A DNA stretch of 64,000 nucleotides, from NCBI GenBank assembly GCA_002503985.1, contig DASW01000008.1, forward strand, positions 62,001 to 126,000, in the 5' to 3' direction. The stretch's first letter is position 1; each line of letters begins with the position of its first letter. This document shows, in pieces, positions 49,943 through 59,531 of the stretch. Below the pieces are notes generated by a model. That model worked only from the letters and a program-made list of their open reading frames with translations. It searched no databases and was not told the DNA's origin. Made by a program: the position numbers and the translations under genes. Source of the DNA: Thermoplasmata archaeon UBA61 (lineage in GTDB: Archaea; Thermoplasmatota; Thermoplasmata; Lutacidiplasmatales; UBA184).

Positions 49943-50773
49943 ATGCAGAAGTCCACCCGCGCGGGCCAGGTTGGCACTGCGCCCGCGACGCCCATCGGAC
50001 TTCCGACCCGGAGCTTGAGCCCGGAGGAGTTTGCGTATCTTCTCCGGCGCTTCAAATCGGCGGGCGCCCGGGCGCTTCGGGTCATCGGGATCCTGATGGG
50101 GCTCGGCGCCGTGTTCCTGACCTTGACGTGGTTCGTTGGCTTCCCGTACGACCCCAACGTGATCCCTTGGGAGATCCTCATCGTGGGAATCCTCTCGGCC
50201 GGGTGCACCGCCGCAGGATCCGGGATGGTCCGTGACGCCCGTTCCGCTCTCGAGGCCGGTCAGGTGGCCGACCCGTCGGGGACCCTCGTTCCCTCCGTGA
50301 ACGCCCCGCCGGGGTTTAGCGGACTCCAGGTGGGGTCGTTGCTCCTCCAGCTCCCGGTTGGACGGGCAACGGCGCTCGCGATCGGCCCGCCCCAGCGCCT
50401 GTGCATCGCCCTCGGACTTCGGCCGGTCGGCAACCGGCGCGCGGCCTCGCTCTACCCGGACCGCGCGCTCCTCCTCTCGGTGAACGGCGTTTTCCGCGAC
50501 CGGCTGACCGTGGTGTACTGGCGGGCCTTAGCGCCCAGTATCACTTGGGGTCCCCCTGCGGCACCCGCCTTCGTGATGGCAACCCCGCCCCCACCCCCTC
50601 CCGCGTTCCCAGCGGCCCCGACCCCCGTCTCACCCGGCCCCAGCCCCGGCCCGGCGGCGGACGCCTTCTGCGACCGGTGCGGGTATGCGAACGCCGCGGG
50701 CTTCCTCTTCTGCCGCCACTGCGGGGCCCCCCATTCCGTGGTCGGTGACCGAACCTCGAACGCGGCCCCCTGA
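49943..50773 (+). CDS. Two-helix membrane protein with C-terminal zinc ribbon
   Basis: 276 residues. Hydrophobic helices around 43-66 and 75-94 are followed by a beta-rich domain (GLQVGSLLLQLPVGRATALAIG) and a Pro-rich linker. A double-CxxC zinc ribbon (FCDRCGYANAAGFLFCRHCG) closes the protein. No enzymatic motif. It is co-transcribed with the PKD protein and precedes thermopsin. Function unknown; the ribbon suggests protein or nucleic-acid contacts on the cytoplasmic side. Confidence 0.7.
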   Translation: MQKSTRAGQVGTAPATPIGLPTRSLSPEEFAYLLRRFKSAGARALRVIGILMGLGAVFLTLTWFVGFPYDPNVIPWEILIVGILSAGCTAAGSGMVRDARSALEAGQVADPSGTLVPSVNAPPGFSGLQVGSLLLQLPVGRATALAIGPPQRLCIALGLRPVGNRRAASLYPDRALLLSVNGVFRDRLTVVYWRALAPSITWGPPAAPAFVMATPPPPPPAFPAAPTPVSPGPSPGPAADAFCDRCGYANAAGFLFCRHCGAPHSVVGDRTSNAAP

Positions 50774-51230
50774 GCGGCGTCTCTCTCGCGCGTCCCTGTT
50801 TCGGACCCAGTCGTCCATCGGTTACGGGAGCCGGCTGCCGCGCGAGGCCACGGGAGCGACGGATCCGGGGATGTCGGAGCGGCCCTACCCCCTTTTGTGG
50901 AGCTTCGGGGAAAGGAATTGGCCACCGACCCGATTCCGGCGGTAGCGGGCCCACTCTCTGCGGCCCGTGGACCGGTACGGTTCGGACGTGGCTCCCCTTG
51001 ACGTACAGCGACTACGCACCGGTGCGGGAGAACCGGAACTTCGGCCGGCCCTGAGGACCCGCCCCCAGAAACCCATTGCCCCCAGTCATTGTTTCCCAGG
51101 CCATCGGGGTTGCTGGAGATGCTAGCGAAAGCGCGACGGGCTGACTCCGCCATCAACTTTGAGCCCCCATCGAGATCCGGAAGATGCAATCGGAGGGTTC
51201 ATAGCCTACCTGTGAGTGCCCCCGTCTACC
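50774..51230. other. 457-nt intergenic region before thermopsin
   Basis: No gene or clear repeat seen. A TATA-like TTCATAG lies at 51198-51204, about 30 nt before the ATG at 51231. Confidence 0.45.
51198..51204 (+). promoter_or_regulatory. TATA-like box for thermopsin
   Basis: TTCATAG about 30 nt before the ATG at 51231. It makes the upstream GTG at 51216 less likely as the start. Confidence 0.4.
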
Positions 51231-53765
51231 ATGCGTGTCCCGGGAAGTCGAATGTTTGCGGTTGTCTTGGTAGTCGGATTGTTCGTCGTGGGGGCTCTCG
51301 GAGTCGGTGCGACGTTCGCCCGGCCCTCGAGCGGAACTCCGATCGCGGTCGCATCCGCCGGTGCTGGCGGTCCCGCCACGGCGAATGTCGCGTCCACAAT
51401 GGCACAAACGGCGCTCGCCGCTGTGAGCGCCCACGGGCTCAACTCCCGAGTCATCTCCGTGCCTCGTCCCTCCGCAACGTCGGAGCAGGTCGCTCAATCG
51501 CACTCTGCCGGATACGTCACGCCGCTGTACGACGCGGCGCCCGCGCCGAGCGGCCTCGCGTACTACGGCCTCAGCGAGGGCAAGGGCGGAACGGTCGTGC
51601 CGTCGATCCTCAACACGACCAGTGTCATGGGCCAGGTCGATGCGAATGGCCCGGGGATTGTCGCACAGGACCTCTATGCGACCTCTCCCGATTCGTTCGG
51701 GACGCAACTGAACGCGGTCACCACGAACATCACACTACTTGGGACGCCCGGGTACAGCTTCTGGACCCAGAATGTAATTCTCTACTACCCCCAGACGGGC
51801 TTCATGATCCTGGTGACCAACATCTGGAACTTCTCGGGGGCTTCGATCTCTTCGAACGCCCTCGCGGCCCACGGATTGGGATGCGTGGGCGCATCGTGCG
51901 CCTTCGACGACTTCGAGGACTACGGCGCGCTCGGCTTCTACTATTCCGAGCTCGTGATTCCGTTCCCGGTAACATATCCGTTCGACCTTACCCTGTTCAT
52001 GAACTCGACCATATCGAACGGTCTCAACAACGTGTCCTTCGCCGTGGACCTGTCCGGTCCCAGCGAGAACTTTGCCGTGACGAACACCTGGGTGGAGTTC
52101 AACTCGCTCGCACCCGACCAGGCTCCGCTCACGGTGCCGTCCAACTACGAGGCGAACGGATACTCCTACAACGCCGTCGGGTTGACGAACGACTTCGAGC
52201 TGGTCCTCGGTGGACCCAACGGCGGCTCCAACGCGGACCTCGCCTCCGCCAACGCCACGCTGGGTCTCGCGTACTGGAGCGCGCACAAGCACGCGTATCT
52301 CGCTACTCCATCCGCCTACAACTACGGCGGGGAAACCGGTGAAACAGTCGTTGGGGCCAACGTCGCGTGGGCCGACGGCGCGGGAGGCCCAGCGGGGCTC
52401 TCCCACTGGGGCACGGTCAGCGCGGGTCCCACGGTGCTGAGGGGACTCTGGAACGCCGGCGCTCGCGAGGGTGCGATCCCGATCACGCTCGACGTGACGC
52501 CGGTGAACGCGTTCGAAGTGTTCACGCCGCTCAACGACACGACATCGCTCGCCAACTTCGTCTACGCTCAGCCCTTCGCCGAGTCGAATCTCTACGGCCC
52601 GACGTTCTGGCTGACCCCCGGCGACTACTCGCTCAAGATCGAGCTGAGCTACTATGACCAGGTCCCGGCGGGCCCGACCGTTCTCATCTTGCACGTCGAG
52701 AAGGCGAAGACCTACACGTTCAACCTGCACTACAACCCGCTCGAAGGAGTGTACACCCCGTTGTGGGCGTTCTCGAACTCCGAGCTCGCGGGGATCTCCA
52801 CGTCCGGGACCGGTACACCGTACAACCCGTACATGCTCTTCGACAATCAGTTCCGTCCACTCGCGGCGTTCTACGGGCTCTACAACGACTACACCTTCCC
52901 GGTGTATCCCGGGGTGTTCCTGATGGGGACCACCGCCTCGACGTACCTCGAGCACGCGCCCCAGTTCACCGCGAAGACGAGCGACTTCCAGTACCCCGGC
53001 GCGCTTCTCCCGCAGACCAACGACCTCCAGTTCTGGTTGTGGAGCGTGAGCGGCTTCGCCCTGCTCGATTCCTCGAATATCAGCGGCTGGTTCGGTGAGT
53101 CGGCGTACTACCCGCTGGACTGGAACTCGTTCAACGTCGTCTTCTACAACTCGTCGTCGGACCTGGTCGCCGGCAACACGTTCGCCACGGAGAGCCAGGC
53201 CCTCGTCAGTTACAGCGGCGGGACGCTCTTCGGGCCGGTGAACACCGGCGGTGGTGACAACACCATCTGGGGGAACACGTTCGTCCAAGGGTACGCTCCA
53301 CCGTCGACCCTCGCCCTCATGCCCTTCGCGTCCGGCCTCGGACTGATGGTGGGCGAGAACGGGGACCTGATCTACAACAACTGGTTCGCCACCCCGACCA
53401 CGGCTTTCATGGTACCCCTGAACCTCTACTCTGGGGATGCCTACCTCTACACCGACACGTGGAACATCACGCCGATCGGTGCGTCGCACATCAACTACGC
53501 GGCCGGGTTCCCGCTCGTTCCTCTGACGGGAAGCATCGCGGGCGGAGGGAAGCAGGGCGGCAACTACTGGTGGGACTATGGGACGACGGTGACCAGCCCC
53601 AACCCGTACAACGGGGCGGTGAACCCGATCGGGGTCCTCCCGTATGACGAGAACGCGACGACGTTGACCCTCTACGTCTACGGGCCGAGCTACTACTTCT
53701 CGACCTACATCTACAACGGCGGGGACTACGCGCCGTTCGTGCACCCGCTCGTCCACCTAGGGTAG
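51231..53765 (+). CDS. Thermopsin-family acid protease (peptidase A5)
   Basis: 844 residues with an N-terminal signal/anchor (MFAVVLVVGLFVVGALGVGATFA). The thermopsin domain shows the family pattern: GLAYYGLSEGKGGTVVPSILNTTSVMGQV, then YATSPDSFGTQLNAVTTNITLLG and FWTQNVILYYPQTGFMILVTNIWNFS. The protein is longer than Sulfolobus thermopsin (about 340), with a large C-terminal extension of Tyr/Asn-rich beta strands that may be further beta-helix or Ig-like modules. Secreted, probably active at low pH. A strong hairpin follows the stop. Confidence 0.87.
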   Translation: MRVPGSRMFAVVLVVGLFVVGALGVGATFARPSSGTPIAVASAGAGGPATANVASTMAQTALAAVSAHGLNSRVISVPRPSATSEQVAQSHSAGYVTPLYDAAPAPSGLAYYGLSEGKGGTVVPSILNTTSVMGQVDANGPGIVAQDLYATSPDSFGTQLNAVTTNITLLGTPGYSFWTQNVILYYPQTGFMILVTNIWNFSGASISSNALAAHGLGCVGASCAFDDFEDYGALGFYYSELVIPFPVTYPFDLTLFMNSTISNGLNNVSFAVDLSGPSENFAVTNTWVEFNSLAPDQAPLTVPSNYEANGYSYNAVGLTNDFELVLGGPNGGSNADLASANATLGLAYWSAHKHAYLATPSAYNYGGETGETVVGANVAWADGAGGPAGLSHWGTVSAGPTVLRGLWNAGAREGAIPITLDVTPVNAFEVFTPLNDTTSLANFVYAQPFAESNLYGPTFWLTPGDYSLKIELSYYDQVPAGPTVLILHVEKAKTYTFNLHYNPLEGVYTPLWAFSNSELAGISTSGTGTPYNPYMLFDNQFRPLAAFYGLYNDYTFPVYPGVFLMGTTASTYLEHAPQFTAKTSDFQYPGALLPQTNDLQFWLWSVSGFALLDSSNISGWFGESAYYPLDWNSFNVVFYNSSSDLVAGNTFATESQALVSYSGGTLFGPVNTGGGDNTIWGNTFVQGYAPPSTLALMPFASGLGLMVGENGDLIYNNWFATPTTAFMVPLNLYSGDAYLYTDTWNITPIGASHINYAAGFPLVPLTGSIAGGGKQGGNYWWDYGTTVTSPNPYNGAVNPIGVLPYDENATTLTLYVYGPSYYFSTYIYNGGDYAPFVHPLVHLG

Positions 53766-53774
53766 AGGACCCAC

Positions 53775-53798
53775 GGGGCCGCCTCCCCGGGCGGCCCC
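53775..53798 (+). terminator. GC-rich hairpin after thermopsin
   Basis: GGGGCCGCC (53775-53783) pairs perfectly with GGCGGCCCC (53790-53798) around a 6-nt loop, starting 10 nt after the stop codon. Confidence 0.5.
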
Positions 53799-53810
53799 TC
53801 CCGCACCATC

Positions 53811-53881
53811 GCCGGGCCGTTGGGAAAGTCGCTCAGGTTCGGGGGGCGATCCCCCCGATGCTTGAGCGATCGCGGCCCGGC
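53811..53881. ncRNA. Three-stem structured RNA candidate
   Basis: Nested perfect pairings: GCCGGGCC (53811-53818) with GGCCCGGC (53874-53881); TCGCTCA (53829-53835) with TGAGCGA (53863-53869); TCGGGGGG (53839-53846) with CCCCCCGA (53851-53858), capped by a CGAT loop. Internal loops separate the stems. The strand is undetermined because dyads are symmetric. It is not a tRNA. It could be a noncoding RNA, a ppdK leader element or a second terminator. Confidence 0.5.
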
Positions 53882-54047
53882 GTGGGCGAACCCCTTCCCG
53901 ACACGAAGTGACCCAGGCAGGATACGTAATCGCGAGGCCGGAACGCTGGGCACGCCGAGGTGGAGGGCAGGAAACCCCAGCCTTTAGTGCCCCGGTCGGC
54001 TAACCCACAGCGAGAAATCCTTTCGATCGGGAGAGCGTTGAGTCACA

Positions 54048-56696
54048 ATGGTGTTCGTTTACCGCTTTGAGGAAGCCAAAGGGCTGGACAAGTTCGCCCT
54101 CGGGGGCAAAGGGTTCGGCCTGGCGGAGATGACCGCGATCGGGCTTCCCGTCCCGCCGGGCCTGACCGTCACGACCGAAGCGTGCAGGGAATACCTGAGA
54201 ACCGGACAGGTCCCCGCGGGGCTCTTCCCCGAGATCAAGTCGAAGCTCTCCGAGCTGGAGACGAAGACCGGAAAGAAGCTCGGCGGGGAGGACCGGCCGC
54301 TCCTCCTATCGGTGCGGTCCGGCGGTCCGTTCTCGATGCCGGGCATGATGGATTCGATCCTGAACCTCGGCATGACCGACAGCGTTGCCGAGCGGATGGC
54401 GACCCTCGCGAACGACCGACGGTTCGCTCTGGACGCCTACCGGCGACTGGTCCAGATGTACGGTCGGATCGTGCTGGGCGTTCCGGGAGAGGATTTCGAG
54501 GCACTGCTGGACCGGACGAAGAAGCGGCTTGGGGTCGCCCAAGACCCCGAGATACCCGGGTCCGAGATGGCCGGGATCGTTCAGGAGTTCAAGGAACTGG
54601 TCCGGGACAAGACCGGCCAACCGTTCCCCCAGGACCCCTGGCAGCAGCTCGAGGGGGCGGTGAACGCGGTCTTCCGGTCGTGGGAGAACCCGAGAGCCCA
54701 GGAGTACCGACGGTTCTACAAGATCTCTGACGAGCTCGGAACGGCCGTGAACATCCAAGCGATGGTCTTCGGGAACATGGGAAGGAACTCCGGTTCGGGA
54801 GTCGGATTCACACGGGACCCCTCGACGGGCAAGAAGCGGCTCTACGGGGAATATCTCGGAGATGCTCAGGGCGAAGACGTGGTATCCGGAACGAGGACGC
54901 CGGTCCCCGTCGAGTCGATCGACACCTCCCTGCGGTCCCAGCTCGAGAGCGTGGCCGAGAAGCTCGAGAGACACTTCCGGGACATGCAGGATTTCGAGTT
55001 CACCGTGGAGGACGGGCACCTCTACATGCTCCAGACCCGGACCGGGAAGAGGACCGCGCAGGCCGCCGTCCGGATCGCCTACGAGATGGCGAACGAGGGG
55101 CTGATCACGAAGGGAGAGGCCGTGGGGCGACTGGACCCGGCGGACGTCGAACGTCTCCTGCACCGAACGATCGACCCGTCCGCCGCGGTCAAGCCCATCG
55201 CCAAGGGGCTGAACGCCTCCCCGGGGGCCGTCTCCGGGGCCGTCGTCCTCGATACCTCCGAGGCCGCCGCGATGGGAGCGAGAGGAGAGAAGGTCATCCT
55301 CGTCCGGCCCGAGACGACCCCCGAGGACATTCGGGGCATCATCGCCGCGCAGGGCGTCCTCACCGCACGGGGGGGAATGACGTCGCACGCTGCGGTGGTC
55401 GCGAGAGGGATGGGGAAGCCCGCCGTCGTGGGCTGCAGCACCCTTCGCGTCCACCCGGCGGATGGCTACTTCGAGGTCGAAGGCGGGGCCGTCGTCAAAG
55501 CCGGGGACCTCATCACGATCGACGGCACGACCGGTACGGTGATGCTCGGCGTGGTGCCCACGGTCGAGCCCCCGCTTTCCCCTGAGTTCGAAAAGCTCCT
55601 CGACTGGGCGGACGACATCCGGACCCTGGGAGTGTACGCCAACGCGGACACGCCCGAGGCCGCGGCCCGAGCGCGGGAGTTCCATGCCGAGGGGATCGGC
55701 CTCTGCCGGACCGAAAGGATGTTCAACGCGCCGGACCGGCTGAAGATCATGCAGGAGATGATCCTCTCCGAGACCAACGAGGAGAGGAGCAACGCGCTCC
55801 GGCGACTGGTCCCCTTCCAGCTGAACGACTTCCTGGGGATCTTCCGGGCGATGAAGGGACTACCCGTCGTGGTCCGGTTGCTCGACCTCCCGCTCCACGA
55901 GTTCCTTCCGGACCGCGAGAAGGTCCTCGCCGAGATCGAAGCGCTCTGGAAGCGGGGCGCATGGGTGCCGGAGATCCAGCGGGTGGAGAGGATGCTCGGG
56001 AAGCTCGGTCAGCTTTCGGAGTACAACCCGATGCTCGGCCACCGGGGATGTCGGCTCGCCGTCACGTACCCCATCATTTACGAGGTGCAGGTCGAGGCGA
56101 TCGTCCGGGCCGCTGTGCAGGTCCGCCGGGAGGAAGGCGAGACGGTGAAGGTGGGCATCATGCTGCCCCTGGTCAGCGGCAAGGAGGAGCTGATCCTGCT
56201 GAAGGGGGTGATCGACGCCGCCGCCCAGAGGACGTTCGAGGAGCTGGGCGAGACTCTCGAGTACCAGGTGGGGACGATGATCGAGACCCCGCGGGCCGCC
56301 CTGACCGCAGGAGAGATTGCCGCCCACGCCGAGTTCTTCTCGTTCGGGACGAACGACCTGACGCAGGCGACGTTCGCCTTCAGCCGGGACGACATGGAGG
56401 CGAAGTTCATGGCGAAATACCTCCAGGAGAAGCTCCTGCCCGTGAGCCCCTTCGAGGTCCTGGACGTCGACGGCGTCGGTAAGCTGGTCGCGCTCGCGGT
56501 CGAAGCGGGCCGACGGACGAAGCCGGGTCTCGAGATCGGCATCTGCGGGGAGCACGGGGGCGACCCGCGGAGCATCGACTTCTTCCACCGCGTCGGCCTC
56601 AACTACGTCAGCTGCTCAGGGTTCCGGATCCCGGTGGCCCGGTTGGCGGCGGCCCAGGCGGCGCTCAAAGGGGAGACACCCCCCTCTTCGGTCTGA
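54048..56696 (+). CDS. ppdK: Pyruvate, phosphate dikinase
   Basis: 882 residues. The N-terminal ATP-grasp domain (LGGKGFGLAEMTAIGLPVPPG, then GNMGRNSGSGVGFTRDPSTG) is followed by the swivelling phosphohistidine domain with LTARGGMTSHAAVVARGMGKPAVV (catalytic His447). The PEP/pyruvate TIM barrel comes last (GTMIETPRAALTAGEIA, SFGTNDLTQ, and catalytic Cys856 in YVSCSGFRIP). It interconverts pyruvate, ATP and phosphate with PEP, AMP and pyrophosphate, allowing gluconeogenesis or pyrophosphate-linked glycolysis beside pyruvate kinase. Complete length. Confidence 0.97.
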   Translation: MVFVYRFEEAKGLDKFALGGKGFGLAEMTAIGLPVPPGLTVTTEACREYLRTGQVPAGLFPEIKSKLSELETKTGKKLGGEDRPLLLSVRSGGPFSMPGMMDSILNLGMTDSVAERMATLANDRRFALDAYRRLVQMYGRIVLGVPGEDFEALLDRTKKRLGVAQDPEIPGSEMAGIVQEFKELVRDKTGQPFPQDPWQQLEGAVNAVFRSWENPRAQEYRRFYKISDELGTAVNIQAMVFGNMGRNSGSGVGFTRDPSTGKKRLYGEYLGDAQGEDVVSGTRTPVPVESIDTSLRSQLESVAEKLERHFRDMQDFEFTVEDGHLYMLQTRTGKRTAQAAVRIAYEMANEGLITKGEAVGRLDPADVERLLHRTIDPSAAVKPIAKGLNASPGAVSGAVVLDTSEAAAMGARGEKVILVRPETTPEDIRGIIAAQGVLTARGGMTSHAAVVARGMGKPAVVGCSTLRVHPADGYFEVEGGAVVKAGDLITIDGTTGTVMLGVVPTVEPPLSPEFEKLLDWADDIRTLGVYANADTPEAAARAREFHAEGIGLCRTERMFNAPDRLKIMQEMILSETNEERSNALRRLVPFQLNDFLGIFRAMKGLPVVVRLLDLPLHEFLPDREKVLAEIEALWKRGAWVPEIQRVERMLGKLGQLSEYNPMLGHRGCRLAVTYPIIYEVQVEAIVRAAVQVRREEGETVKVGIMLPLVSGKEELILLKGVIDAAAQRTFEELGETLEYQVGTMIETPRAALTAGEIAAHAEFFSFGTNDLTQATFAFSRDDMEAKFMAKYLQEKLLPVSPFEVLDVDGVGKLVALAVEAGRRTKPGLEIGICGEHGGDPRSIDFFHRVGLNYVSCSGFRIPVARLAAAQAALKGETPPSSV

Positions 56697-56836
56697 ACCT
56701 GGGTCCTTCCGACCTTTCGCTTTCGACGGCGGCACGCAGCCTCGCTTGGCGAGGAGCTTCGCCGGCATCTCGTGCCACCTCCAGGGAACGGTGCCGGACA
56801 CCGCTCGTGGGAAGTGGCCTCGTTTCGACCGAGAGG

Positions 56837-57814
56837 ATGATATCCCCTGTCCCGCTCGAACTCTGTGTGCCCTCGGACGTTCTGACGGTCGATTCCGTCT
56901 GGAAGCGCTACAGGGACCACGACGCCCTGCGGGATGTTACCTTCTCGCTTTGGAGCGGGGAATCCGTGGGGTACCTCGGCCCGAACGGTGCCGGGAAGAC
57001 GACCACGCTCAAGCTCCTCGCCGGATTGGCCCGCCCCACCCGGGGCTCGGTGCGGGTACACGGCTTTGACCCCAGCCGGGACCGGGCCCGGGCCCTCCGG
57101 CGATTGGGCGCGCTCGTAGAGACGCCCGGCGTCCCGCCGTACCTCACGGGGTCGGACCTGCTGGAGTACGTGGCCCGGGTCAAAGGGGTCCCGCCCTCGG
57201 AGCGCAGGGCCGCCGCCCGTCACGCCGCGGAGGCGATGAACGTGGCCGACCATCTCGCTCGTCCGTTCGGTTCCCTGTCGACGGGTCTCGCGCGCCGAAT
57301 GCTCCTCGGCGCCACACTGGTTGGTGATCCCGAAGTGCTGTTGCTGGACGAGCCCACGCTGGGCCTCGACCCGGCCGCCCGACACGACCTGAGGGCCGTA
57401 CTACGGACCCTCTCTCGGAACGGGCTGACGCTCCTGCTCTCGACCCATCTGCTCGAGGACGTCCAAGAGGTCTGTGGCCGTGTGTTGTTCCTGCGAAACG
57501 GGGTCCTGGTCGGAGACGAGGCGGTGAACCTCGAGCCCGACACGGGGGTCGGCGGCTCACGAAGGGCCCTACGACTCCGCTTCGGGTCTGACGTGGCCTC
57601 CGACTCCGTCATCCGCGCCGTCGGCCCAGAGGTCGGGGTCACGATCGACGGCCCCCGGGACGCGACCGTGCGGTTCTCGGGCGGCGACGCGGAGCAGGCC
57701 GCGCTGTTGGCCCGCGTGGTTCGAGCGTCCTTACCGCTCGTGAGCGCCTCGACGCCGGAACCGGACCTCGCCCGTCGGTACATGGAGCGGGTCGGTCGGG
57801 AGGACGCCACGTGA
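56837..57814 (+). CDS. ABC transporter ATP-binding protein
   Basis: 325 residues from the ATG at 56837. Walker A GPNGAGKTT at 48-56, signature LSTGLARRM, Walker B LLLDEPTLGLDP, and the switch His in STHLLEDV are present, as in ABC-2 type exporters. A C-terminal extension (about 230-325) is typical of the DrrA/CcmA group. It is coupled to the permease gene by a 4-nt overlap. Substrate unknown. Confidence 0.9.
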   Translation: MISPVPLELCVPSDVLTVDSVWKRYRDHDALRDVTFSLWSGESVGYLGPNGAGKTTTLKLLAGLARPTRGSVRVHGFDPSRDRARALRRLGALVETPGVPPYLTGSDLLEYVARVKGVPPSERRAAARHAAEAMNVADHLARPFGSLSTGLARRMLLGATLVGDPEVLLLDEPTLGLDPAARHDLRAVLRTLSRNGLTLLLSTHLLEDVQEVCGRVLFLRNGVLVGDEAVNLEPDTGVGGSRRALRLRFGSDVASDSVIRAVGPEVGVTIDGPRDATVRFSGGDAEQAALLARVVRASLPLVSASTPEPDLARRYMERVGREDAT

Positions 57815-58494
57815 GCGGAGTGGGCATGGCCCTGACCCACAACGCCCGCTGGGAGGTCACTCGCCTGCGTCGCTCGCGGCGGGTCTGGCTGCTTCTGATT
57901 CCCGTCGTCGCGGGGCCGATCGGCAGCGCGATCGCGGACCTCTACCTCCGTGTACCGTCCTCGGGCACGGCTCAGGTCCTGGGCCTCCTGATCACTGCGG
58001 GCCTCGCCGCTCTGGTCGTCCTCGACCTGACCGCTCTCGCGGTCGGCGAGGACCTCGCCCTTCGGACCCACTACCTGACGTTCGCGCTCCCGCAGTCCCG
58101 CGTGAGCGCCCTGGCCGGACGGCTCGCGGTCGTGGTCGGGGGCACTCTCGCGGTCTACGGGGTCGGTGCGCTCGGCGTCATCCTGTTCGCGAACGCGCTC
58201 GTCTCGACGTCGTCCACCGCCCCGACCCCGATCCTCGTGCCGGCGCACCTGGCTCTCGGACTGCTGGGGTTGCTCGTCTTCCTCGGCGGGGTCACGGCCG
58301 CCGCTGGGGTCGTCACCCGAAGCGCTGCCCAGGCCCTGGTCGCCGGGATCCTGGCAGGAGTGGTGGCGGCCGGCGTCGGGAGCATGTTCCTGATCGAGGG
58401 TCGGCTGACGGCGCTGTTCCCCGAAGTGCTAGCGGTGGTAGGGCTGGTCGGGTTCGTCTGGTGCGTTGTCCAGTACGGCCGAATCGAGGGATAG
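57811..58494 (+). CDS. ABC-2-type permease
   Basis: 227 residues, GTG start overlapping the ATPase stop. About six hydrophobic helices are seen (for example VWLLLIPVVAGPIGSAIADLY, LGLLITAGLAALVVLDLTAL, LAVVVGGTLAVYGVGALGVILFA). The short soluble stretch after TM2 is usual for ABC-2 permeases. Works with the preceding ATPase as an exporter. Confidence 0.82.
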   Translation: MSGVGMALTHNARWEVTRLRRSRRVWLLLIPVVAGPIGSAIADLYLRVPSSGTAQVLGLLITAGLAALVVLDLTALAVGEDLALRTHYLTFALPQSRVSALAGRLAVVVGGTLAVYGVGALGVILFANALVSTSSTAPTPILVPAHLALGLLGLLVFLGGVTAAAGVVTRSAAQALVAGILAGVVAAGVGSMFLIEGRLTALFPEVLAVVGLVGFVWCVVQYGRIEG

Positions 58495-58609
58495 CCCGGG
58501 GAGTTGGCTGCTGAGCGCCGTCCAAGACCCCCATGCCGGGACGAGCTAGATCCGGTAGGGATTGAGGACGATCAGTGGCTGACCGTCGGTCGTTGAGCCA
58601 GGACCCGCT

Positions 58610-59251
58610 CTAGGTGAGGGTCAGGGGGCCCGTCGTGCCCGAGTATCCGGCCACCCCTAGGACGGTGAAGGTCAGTCCGAGACCTGACGGGTTCTTGGTT
58701 CCCATGTCGATGACGAGGGTGTAAACGTTCGTCAGCGGGCTGTTGACCCCGCACGCCGCGCCCAGAATGCCGCACGCTGCGCTGCCACCCCAGGTAGTGA
58801 ATCCACCGCTGGGCATGGCCATGGGAACAGCGCCGGCGCTGACAGTGTACGATGCGGCCACGCCTCCGGTGGCATTGAGGATAGTGAAACCGCCAAACGT
58901 GGTGGCGCTGTAGAGGCTCCCGGAGATGGTCTTCACCTCGAAGAGCACGTCCCCGAAGGTGACGCTCGACGACGCAATCATCAACGAGTACGTGTAGTCG
59001 GTCGCCCCCAGGCACCCACCACCGGCCGCGGTGCACTGGGACACAGGAGGTGTGGGTACCGGTCCTACCGCGAACGCGGAGCCGATCGGCCGGGAGTCGG
59101 TGTTGCTCCCCATCAGGCCGGAGATCAACGCGAACAGGACGGCGGCCAGCACGACCGCGATCGCAACGAGAAGAATGGTGGCCACGATGGGATCGACGGC
59201 GCGCTTCCGGGCCGAACGCCAACGCCGGAGACCCGTCTCGATAACGTGCAT
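58610..59251 (-). CDS. Archaeal type IV pilin (DUF1628-like)
   Basis: 213 residues from the ATG at 59251. KRAVDPIVATILLVAIAVVLAAVLFALISGL near residue 17 is the class III signal and hydrophobic helix of archaeal pilins, processed by a PibD-type peptidase. The rest is a beta-rich Gly/Ser/Thr head with four cysteines (QCTAAGGGCLG and ACGILGAACG) that may form disulfides. No pilus ATPase or platform gene lies nearby. Confidence 0.85.
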   Translation of the reverse strand: MHVIETGLRRWRSARKRAVDPIVATILLVAIAVVLAAVLFALISGLMGSNTDSRPIGSAFAVGPVPTPPVSQCTAAGGGCLGATDYTYSLMIASSSVTFGDVLFEVKTISGSLYSATTFGGFTILNATGGVAASYTVSAGAVPMAMPSGGFTTWGGSAACGILGAACGVNSPLTNVYTLVIDMGTKNPSGLGLTFTVLGVAGYSGTTGPLTLT

Positions 59252-59304
59252 ACCGCTCGTCTGGGTCGGCGCAGGACCCGACGGGCCATGTTGGCCGGCT
59301 CTGC

Positions 59305-59312
59305 TATTAAAA
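59305..59312 (-). promoter_or_regulatory. TATA box for pilin
   Basis: Minus-strand TTTTAATA about 57 nt before the ATG at 59251, implying a leader of roughly 30 nt. Confidence 0.45.
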
Positions 59313-59531
59313 TGATTCTGCTGACATCGCATTGATTGTCGAATCTAGCATCGTGTTCTGTCGTATGCCCCGGCGGTGGTACGCCCGGAGCCGAAAGCGC
59401 ACCAGGGCACCCACTGTCCGGGGGCAGACCTCCCCCACCCCCCGGAACATACGGCGGGACGTAGCCCGACGGAACGCAGGACCCGGCCCGACCCTCGCAG
59501 GCTCCGGTGAGGGCCCCGACCCAGGGTCCCT

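Noticed and set aside
53811..53881. tRNA or SRP RNA at the three-stem structure
   Set aside because: No cloverleaf, no T-loop TTCRA and no SRP helix-8 motif could be found on either strand.
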